Shown here: piece by piece, positions 56,480-64,000 of the stretch
Numbering within the stretch: the first letter of the stretch is position 1
Layout: each line of letters starts with the position of its first letter
From: Liolophura sinensis
Lineage: Eukaryota; Mollusca; Polyplacophora; Chitonida; Chitonidae
Direction: 5' to 3'
Length of the DNA stretch: 64,000 nucleotides
Assembly: GCF_032854445.1 (NCBI RefSeq)
Contig: NC_088295.1
Location: forward strand, 6,328,501-6,392,500
The notes under the pieces: generated by a model
Databases searched by the model: none
Told to the model about the DNA's origin: nothing
What the model saw: only the letters and a program-made list of their open reading frames with translations
Translations under genes and position numbers: made by a program

Positions 56480-57276
56480 ATGTCCAAGGTGTTGAGTTCA
56501 TTGTGACCAGTCAAATATCATACTGATGCCCAAAGTGTCGTTTTCATTATGACCAGACAAATACCACACTGATGTCCAACGTGTCGGGTTCATTGTGACC
56601 AGACAAATACCACACTGATGTCCAAGGTGTCTGGTTCATTGTGACCAGACAAATACCTTACTGATGGCCAAGGTGTCGGGTTCATTGTGACCAGAAAAAT
56701 ACCATACTAATGTCCAAGGTATCGAGGTCATTGTGACCAGACAAATACCACACTGATGGCCAAGGTATCGAGGTCATTGTGACCAGACAAATTCTACAGT
56801 GATGTTCAAGGTGTCGAGTTCACTGTAGCCAGACAAATACCATACTGATGCTCAAGGTATCGAGCTCATTGTGACCAGACAAAAAGCAGACTTATGTCCA
56901 AAGTGTCGGGTTTATCGTGACCAGACAAATACCTCACTGATGTCCAAGGTGTCCGGTTCATTGTAACCAGACAAATACCACATTGATAGCCAAGGTGTCG
57001 GGTTCATTGTGACCAGACAAATACCATACTGATATCCAAGGCGTCGGGTTCATTGTGACTGATATCCAAGGCGTCGGGTTCATTGTGACCAGACAAATAT
57101 CATACTGATCCATGGCCAATGGCATCGGGTTCATTGTGACCAGACAAATACCATACTGATGTCCAAGGTGTCGGGTTCATTGTGACCAGACAAATACCAT
57201 ACTGATGTCCAGACAAATACCATGATGTCCAGGTCGGGTTCATTGTGACCAGACAAATACCAGACTGATGTCCAAA
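56480..57276. repeat. 46-bp minisatellite
   Basis: About 17 copies of a unit read as GTGTCGGGTTCATTGTGACC, AGACAAATACCATACTGATG, TCCAAG. The same unit recurs as a sub-array within every macrosatellite unit downstream. Confidence 0.95.
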
Positions 57277-60200
57277 GTGGCCTCCAAAGAGAGCCCAGCT
57301 GTGGCCCGTTTTACAAAGCTGTCGCAACACTATGTATATTACCTTTATGATGATGATGTATCTCTTAACTATATGTTATTATGGAAGTTACGACCACATC
57401 CTTGCATCGTAAACCCTTAGTGTTACTCTGAGATATAATTTATTCTTCTGCGCGCACTATACAATTTGCCGTGATGACCTGTTTTCAACTAGCTCAACTA
57501 AAATAGTTCAGATTGTATTTTATAATACATGGATATACATCTTGAGACTTACATCGACTTAAAATTGTTGAACATCCCATTTGTGAATGGGTCTCCTGAT
57601 GGATGCACGGAGCTCAAATCCCATGGAGTTACGTCCCCTGAAATGAATGCTGCAATCGAGATACATATATTGAAAGGTTAACAGGTTACTGCGGGTAATT
57701 ACTTAAATGAAACTACCTCAGTATTAAGTTACACATACAACCCAAGCAAAATGTACAGATTTGAATTTCCGAGACTGTTTATCTCTGTTAACATAAGCAA
57801 CAAATCAGCGGTTATGTCGGGATCAGACCACTGGGGACCCGGATAGACCACTGGGGACCCGATAGGACCATTGGGGACCCCGTATGACAAATTCCATGTA
57901 GTTCATCCTTCTATCACACGACCCTGTATAACACAGTCTGACTTGTGTATCTAATCTTGCCATCACACGACCTCGTATAACACATTCTGACTTGTGTATC
58001 TCATCTTGCCATCACACGACCTCGTATAAACACATTCTGACTTGTGTATCTCATCTTGCCATCACACGACCCCGTATAACACGTTCTCACCTGTGTTTCT
58101 CATCTAGCCATCACACGACCCGTATAACACATTCTGACTTGTGTATCTCATATTGCCATCACACGACCCCGTTTAACAATTTTTGGTTTGGTTCCAAGCG
58201 TCGGGTTCATTGTGACCAAACAAATACCATACTGATGCTCAGGGCGTCGGGTTCATTGTGACCAGACAAATACCATATTGATGTCCAAGGCGTCGGGTTC
58301 ATTGTGACCAGACAAATACCATACTGATGGCCAAAGTGTCCGGGTTCATTATGACTAGACAAATACCACACTGATATCCCAGGCGTCGGGTTCATTGTGA
58401 CCAGACAAATACCACACTGATGTCCAAGGTGTCGGGTTCATTATGACCAGACAAATACCATACTGATGTCCAAGGCGTCGGGTTCATTGTGACCAGACAA
58501 ATACCATACTGATATCCAAGTCGTCGGGTTCATTGTGACCAGACAAATACCACACTGATGTCCAAGGTGTCGGGTTCATTGTGGCCAGACAAATACCATA
58601 CTGATGTCCAAGGTGTCGGGTTCATTGTGACCAGACAAATACCATACTGATGTCCAAGTCGTCGGGTTCATTGTGACCAGACAAATACCATACTGATGTC
58701 CAAGGCGTCGGGTTCATTGTGACCAGACAAATACCAGACTGATGTCCAAAGTGGCCTCCAAAGAGAGCCCAGCTGTGGCCCGTTTTACAAAGCTGTCGCA
58801 ACACTATGTATATTACCTTTATGATGATGATGTATCTCTTAACTATATGTTATTATGGAAGTTACGCCACATCCTTGCATCGTAAACCCTGAGTGTTACT
58901 CTGAGATATAATTTATTCTTCTGCGCGCACTATACGATTTGCCGTGATGACCTGTTTTCAACTAGCTCAACTAAAATAGTTCAGATTGTATTTTATAATA
59001 CATGGATATACATCTTGAGACTAACATCGACTTAAAATTGTTGAACATCCCATTTTGTGAATGGGTCTCCTGATGGATGCACGGAGCTCAAATCCCATGG
59101 AGTTACGTCCCCTGAAATGAATGCTGCAATCGAGATACATATATTGGAAAGGTTAACAGGTTACTGCGGGTAATTACTTAAATGAAACTACCTCAGTATT
59201 AAGTTACACATACAACCCAAGCAAAATGTACAGATTTGAATTTCCGAGACTGTTTATCTTCTGTTAACATAAGCAACAAATCAGCGGTTATGTCGGGATC
59301 AGACCACTGGGGACCCCGGATAGGACCACTGGGGACCCCGGATAGGACCATTGGGGACCCCGTATGACAAATTCCATGTAGTTCATCCTTCTATCACACG
59401 ACCCTGTATAACACAGTCTGACTTGTGTATCTAATCTTGCCATCACACGACCTCGTATAACACATTCTGACTTGTGTATCTCATCTTGCCATCACACGAC
59501 CTCGTATAACACATTCTGACTTGTGTATCTCATCTTGCCATCACACGACCCCGTATAACACGTTCTCACCTGTGTTTCTCATCTTGCCATCACACGACCC
59601 CGTATAACACATTCTGACTTGTGTATCTCATATTGCCATCACACGACCCCGTTTAACAATTTTTGGTTTGGTTCCAAGGCGTCGGGTTCATTGTGACCAA
59701 ACAAATACCATACTGATGCTCAGGGCGTCGGGTTCATTGTGACCAGACAAATACCATATTGATGTCCAAGGCGTCGGGTTCATTGTGACCAGACAAATAC
59801 CATACTGATGGCCAAAGTGTCGGGTTCATTATGACTAGACAAATACCACACTGATATCCCAGGCGTCGGGTTCATTGTGACCAGACAAATACCACACTGA
59901 TGTCCAAGGTGTCGGGTTCATTATGACCAGACAAATACCATACTGATGTCCAAGGCGTCGGGTTCATTGTGACCAGACAAATACCATACTGATATCCAAG
60001 TCGTCGGGTTCATTGTGACCAGACAAATACCACACTGATGTCCAAGGTGTCGGGTTCATTGTGGCCAGACAAATACCATACTGATGTCCAAGGTGTCGGG
60101 TTCATTGTGACCAGACAAATACCATACTGATGTCCAAGTCGTCGGGTTCATTGTGACCAGACAAATACCATAATGATGTCCAAGGCGGCGGGTTCATTGT

Positions 60201-62640
60201 GACCAGACAAATACCAGACTGATGTCCAAAGTGGCCTCCAAAGAGAGCCCAGCTGTGGCCCGTTTTACAAAGCTGTCGCAACACTATGTATATTACCTTT
60301 ATGATGATGATGTATCTCTTAACTATATGTTATTATGGAAGTTACGCCACATCCTTGCATCGTAAACCCTGAGTGTTACTCTGAGATATAATTTATTCTT
60401 CTGCGCGCACTATACAATTTGCCGTGATGACCTGTTTTCAACTAGCTCAACTAAAATAGTTCAGATTGTATTTTATAATACATGGATATACATCTTGAGA
60501 CTAACATCGACTTAAAATTGTTGAACATCCCATTTTGTGAATGGGTCTCCTGATGGATGCACGGAGCTCAAATCCCATGGAGTTACGTCCCCTGAAATGA
60601 ATGCTGCAATCGAGATACATATATTGGAAAGGTTAACAGGTTACTGCGGGTAATTACTTAAATGAAACTACCTCAGTATTAAGTTACACATACAACCCAA
60701 GCAAAATGTACAGATTTGAATTTCCGAGACTGTTTTTCTTCTGTTAACATAAGCAACAAATCAGCGGTTATGTCGGGATCAGACCACTGGGGACCCCGGA
60801 TAGGACCACTGGGGACCCCGGATAGGACCATTGGGGACCCCGTATGACAAATTCCATGTAGTTCATCCTTCTATCACACGACCCTGTATAACACAGTCTG
60901 ACTTGTGTATCTAATCTTGCCATCACACGACCTCGTATAACACATTCTGACTTGTGTATCTCATCTTGCCATCACACGACCCTGTATAACACATTCTGAC
61001 TTGTGTATCTCATCTTGCCATCACACGACCCCGTATAACACGTGCTCACCTGTGTTTCTCATCTTGCCATCACACGACCCCGTATAACACATTCTGACTT
61101 GTGTATCTCATATTGCCATCATACGACCCCGTTTAACAATTTTTGGTTTGGTTCCAAGGCGTCGGGTTCATTGTGACCAAACAAATACCATACTGATGCT
61201 CAGGGCGTCGGGTTCATTGTGACCAGACAAATACCATATTGATGTCCAAGGCGTCGGGTTCATTGTGACCAGACAAATACCATACTGATGGCCAAAGTGT
61301 CGGGTTCATTATGACTAGACAAATACCACACTGATATCCCAGGCGTCGGGTTCATTGTGACCAGACAAATACCACACTGATGTCCAAGGTGTCGGGTTCA
61401 TTATGACCAGACAAATACCATACTGATGTCCAAGGCGTCGGGTTCATTGTGACCAGGCAAATACCATACTGATATCCAAGTCGTCGGGTTCATTGTGACC
61501 AGACAAATACCACACTGATGTCCAAGGTGTCGGGTTCATTGTGACCAGACAAATACCATACTGATGTCCAAGGTGTCGGGTTCATTGTGACCAGACAAAT
61601 ACCATACTGATGTCCAAGTCGTCGGGTTCATTGTGACCAGACAAATACCATACTGATGTCCAAGGCGGCGGGTTCATTGTGACCAGACAAATACCAGACT
61701 GATGTCCAAAGTGGCCTCCAAAGAGAGCCCAGCTGTGGCCCGTTTTACAAAGCTGTCGCAACACTATGTATATTACCTTTATGATGATGACGTATCTCTT
61801 AACTATATGTTATTATGGAAGTTACGCCACATCCTTGCATCGTAAACCCTGAGTGTTACTCTGAGATATAATTTATTCTTCTGCGCGCACTATACAATTT
61901 GCCGTGATGACCCGTTTGCAACTAGCTCAACTAAAATTGTTCAGATTGTATTTTATAATACATGGATATACATCTTGAGACTAACATCGACTTAAAATTG
62001 TTGAACATCCCATTTTGTGAATGGGTCTCCTGATGGATGCACGGAGCTCAAATCCCATGGAGTTACGTCCCCTGAAATGAATGCTGCAATCGAGATACAT
62101 ATATTGGAAAGTTTAACAGGTTACTGCGGGTAATTACTTAAATGAAACTACCTCAGTATTAAGTTACACATACAACCCAAGCAAAATGTACAGATTTGAA
62201 TTTCCGAGACTGTTTATCTTCTGTTAACATAAGCAACAAATCAGTGGTTATGTCGGGATCAGACCACTGGGGACCCCGTATGACAAATTCCGTGTAGTTC
62301 ATCCTTCTATCACACGACCTCGTATAACACAGTCTGACTTGTGTATCTAATCTTGCCATCACACGACCTCGTATAACACATTCTGACTTGTGTATCTCAC
62401 CTTGCCATCACACGATCCTTTATAACACATACTGACTTGTGTATCTCATCTTGCCATCATACGACCCTGTATAACACATTCTGACTTGTGTATCTCATCT
62501 TGCCATCACAAGACCCCGTATCACACGTTCTGACCTGTTTTTCTCATCTTGCCATCACACGACCCCGTATAACACATTCTGGCTTGTGCATCTCATATTG
62601 CCGTCACACGACCCCGTTTAACAATTTTTGGTTTGTGTAT
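57277..62640. repeat. macrosatellite, about 1.48-kb composite unit
   Basis: The landmark GTGGCCTCCAAAGAGAGCCC occurs at 57277, 58751, 60231 and 61711, spacing 1474, 1480 and 1480 bp. Each unit consists of a non-repeated part of about 590 bp, two or three copies of a 22-bp ACCACTGGGGACCCCGGATA-type repeat, about six copies of a 49-bp TTGCCATCACACGACCCCGT-type repeat and about a dozen copies of the 46-bp unit. The fourth unit is incomplete, ending in an extended 49-bp array. Units 2 and 3 are almost identical. Confidence 0.95.
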
Positions 62641-63109
62641 CTCATCTTGCCAATACACAACTCCGTTTAACAAATTCTTTCATATACTTGGTATTATATC
62701 TCTGGTCTTCACACATTGCAATAACTATTCTAATGTCTCATGATCTACCCATTTGCCGTGATGCCTTAACACTTTCTTTGAAACGTGTACATGTGTGTCT
62801 CCAAACTTGCCTCATTGCCTTGAACACTTCGGTAGAATATTCGTCGATTTGTGTCTGGCCTTGTTGCCATGCCATAACAAAATCTGTGTTACATTCAGGA
62901 ACAGTAACTACCCATACCGGTACATTCCACTGAAATGACCCACTGATAGCTTGAATTGTTAGTTGGAGCACTTTACTTATACTTCTGTGTATCTGGCCTT
63001 GCCGTCATGCCCGGTAATAATATCGTTGTTATATGTCTCGTTGTGACATTGACGCGATCACGTCGTATCAAATTCATTTACATGTCTCGCAGCTGCCGCG
63101 ATATCGTAG
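62641..63109. other. spacer between macrosatellite and last array
   Basis: No gene supported. It contains decayed relatives of CTTGCCATCACACGACC at the start. Confidence 0.5.
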
Positions 63110-63545
63110 AAATCTGTTTTTGGTATGTCTCAGACCTTGTTCTGTGCCGTAGCAACTTCTTTGGTGTGTCTTAGACCTTGCTCTGTGCCGTAGCAACTTC
63201 TTTGGTATGTCTCAGACCATGCTCTATGCCGTATAGGGGCCTACTTCTTTGGTGTGTCTCAGACCTTGCTCTCTACCGTAGCAACTTCTCTGGTATGTCT
63301 CAGACCATGCCCTATGCCGTATACTTCTTTGGTATGTCTCAGACCTTGCTCTCTGCCGTAGCAACTTCTTTGGTATGTTTCAGACATTGCTCTGCGACGT
63401 AACAACTTCGTTGCCATGACTCAGACCTTGCTCTATGCCGTAGCAACTTTTTTGGTATGTCTCAGACCTTGTCCTGTGTCGTAGCAATTCCGTCGCTATG
63501 CTTCAGACCTTGATCTGTGTCGTAGCAACTTTTTTGATATGTCTC
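63110..63545. repeat. 41-bp minisatellite
   Basis: About ten copies of TTCTTTGGTATGTCTCAGAC, CTTGCTCTGTGCCGTAGCAA with some shortened units. Confidence 0.93.
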
Positions 63546-64000
63546 TAAACATGCTGCACTACCGTTAACAAATCCTGCATGTGTCAAAAAATTCATACAA
63601 ATTGCGTAGATGGGCTCTTAAAACAGATCACAAGGTAAACAACTGTCTGCAATCAGTCATTCCATCAAGTGTATCGCCAAAAACATTGTGAAATGAAAAT
63701 TTGCACAAGGTGCTTTGTGGGGACACAAAAGACAGCATCAATTAAATATTTTATGTACATGTACAACAGAGAAGTACATCTAACATACATCCCAGAGTAC
63801 AAAACGGCTTGCCTGTGATGATAATCTGCGGGCTATGCCTTTGGTACAAACGGTTTGCTTGTGCTTATTAATGGATAGTCTGTGGACCATGCCTTTGGTT
63901 TGATACCGACACAAATGATCTTTCCGATTTAGTATCTAATGACGGTTGTTTGTTGGCAAAACCGTTATGACTTAAATTCCTCCTGGTGCGATTACTTTCG
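63546..64000. other. intergenic, nothing recognised
   Basis: A loose pair of CGGTTTGCTTGTG and CGGCTTGCCTGTG words near 63810-63860; otherwise no signal to the window end. Confidence 0.45.

Noticed and set aside
57100-61764. Four copies of a 60-76-codon minus-strand frame spaced 1480 bp apart
   Set aside because: Repeated identity comes from macrosatellite duplication. The peptide is mostly translated 46-bp repeat and has no domain.

Overview
The window is animal genomic DNA, most likely from a lophotrochozoan and probably a mollusc. The reasons are intron-containing genes with GT-AG splice sites, two tRNA-derived SINE families of a type familiar from mollusc genomes, a Ty3/gypsy-like retroelement, a decayed Maverick/Polinton and a very large load of minisatellites. 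Gene density is low. I support two real host genes, both on the + strand, and both encode death receptors of the TNF-receptor superfamily (TNFRSF).

Layout. 1-4.9 kb: a 37-bp minisatellite, a 30-bp minisatellite and several SINE copies. 4.96-10.74 kb: one continuous array that passes from a 43-bp unit to a related 41-bp unit and is open in all three + frames without being a gene. 11.6 kb: a SINE with an unusual 17-bp hairpin. 12.6-13.1 kb and 19.8-20.25 kb: two copies of one segment; the second is split by a retroelement inserted at about 14.94-19.78 kb that keeps gag, protease and integrase but has no reverse transcriptase. 24.1-30.77 kb: death receptor gene 1 (7 coding exons, 419 residues predicted). 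31.6-34.1 kb: a 74-bp array. 36.95-42.63 kb: death receptor gene 2 (9 coding exons, about 563 residues). 44.6-46.3 kb: a 41-bp array. 49.8-54.6 kb: a frameshifted Maverick/Polinton remnant (integrase, packaging ATPase, family B DNA polymerase) between long inverted repeats. 55.7-62.6 kb: minisatellites that build a macrosatellite of about 1.48 kb per unit. 63.1-63.5 kb: another 41-bp array.

The two receptors are tandem paralogues. Both have a signal peptide, cysteine-rich TNFR repeats, one membrane span and a C-terminal death domain, with corresponding introns mostly in the same phase. They would sit in the plasma membrane, bind TNF-family ligands and recruit death-domain adaptors. The cysteine pattern recalls EDAR and p75NTR-type receptors, but orthology is not settled here.

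The most interesting observation is in gene 2. A tandem duplication of about 1.39 kb has doubled the extracellular module. The end of one copy's stalk exon is joined in frame to the start of the next copy's first cysteine-rich exon, so the gene reads as one receptor with two ectodomain modules in series. The two copies are nearly identical in their 5' part and clearly diverged in their 3' part. All splice models are read by eye and have not been tested against transcripts.
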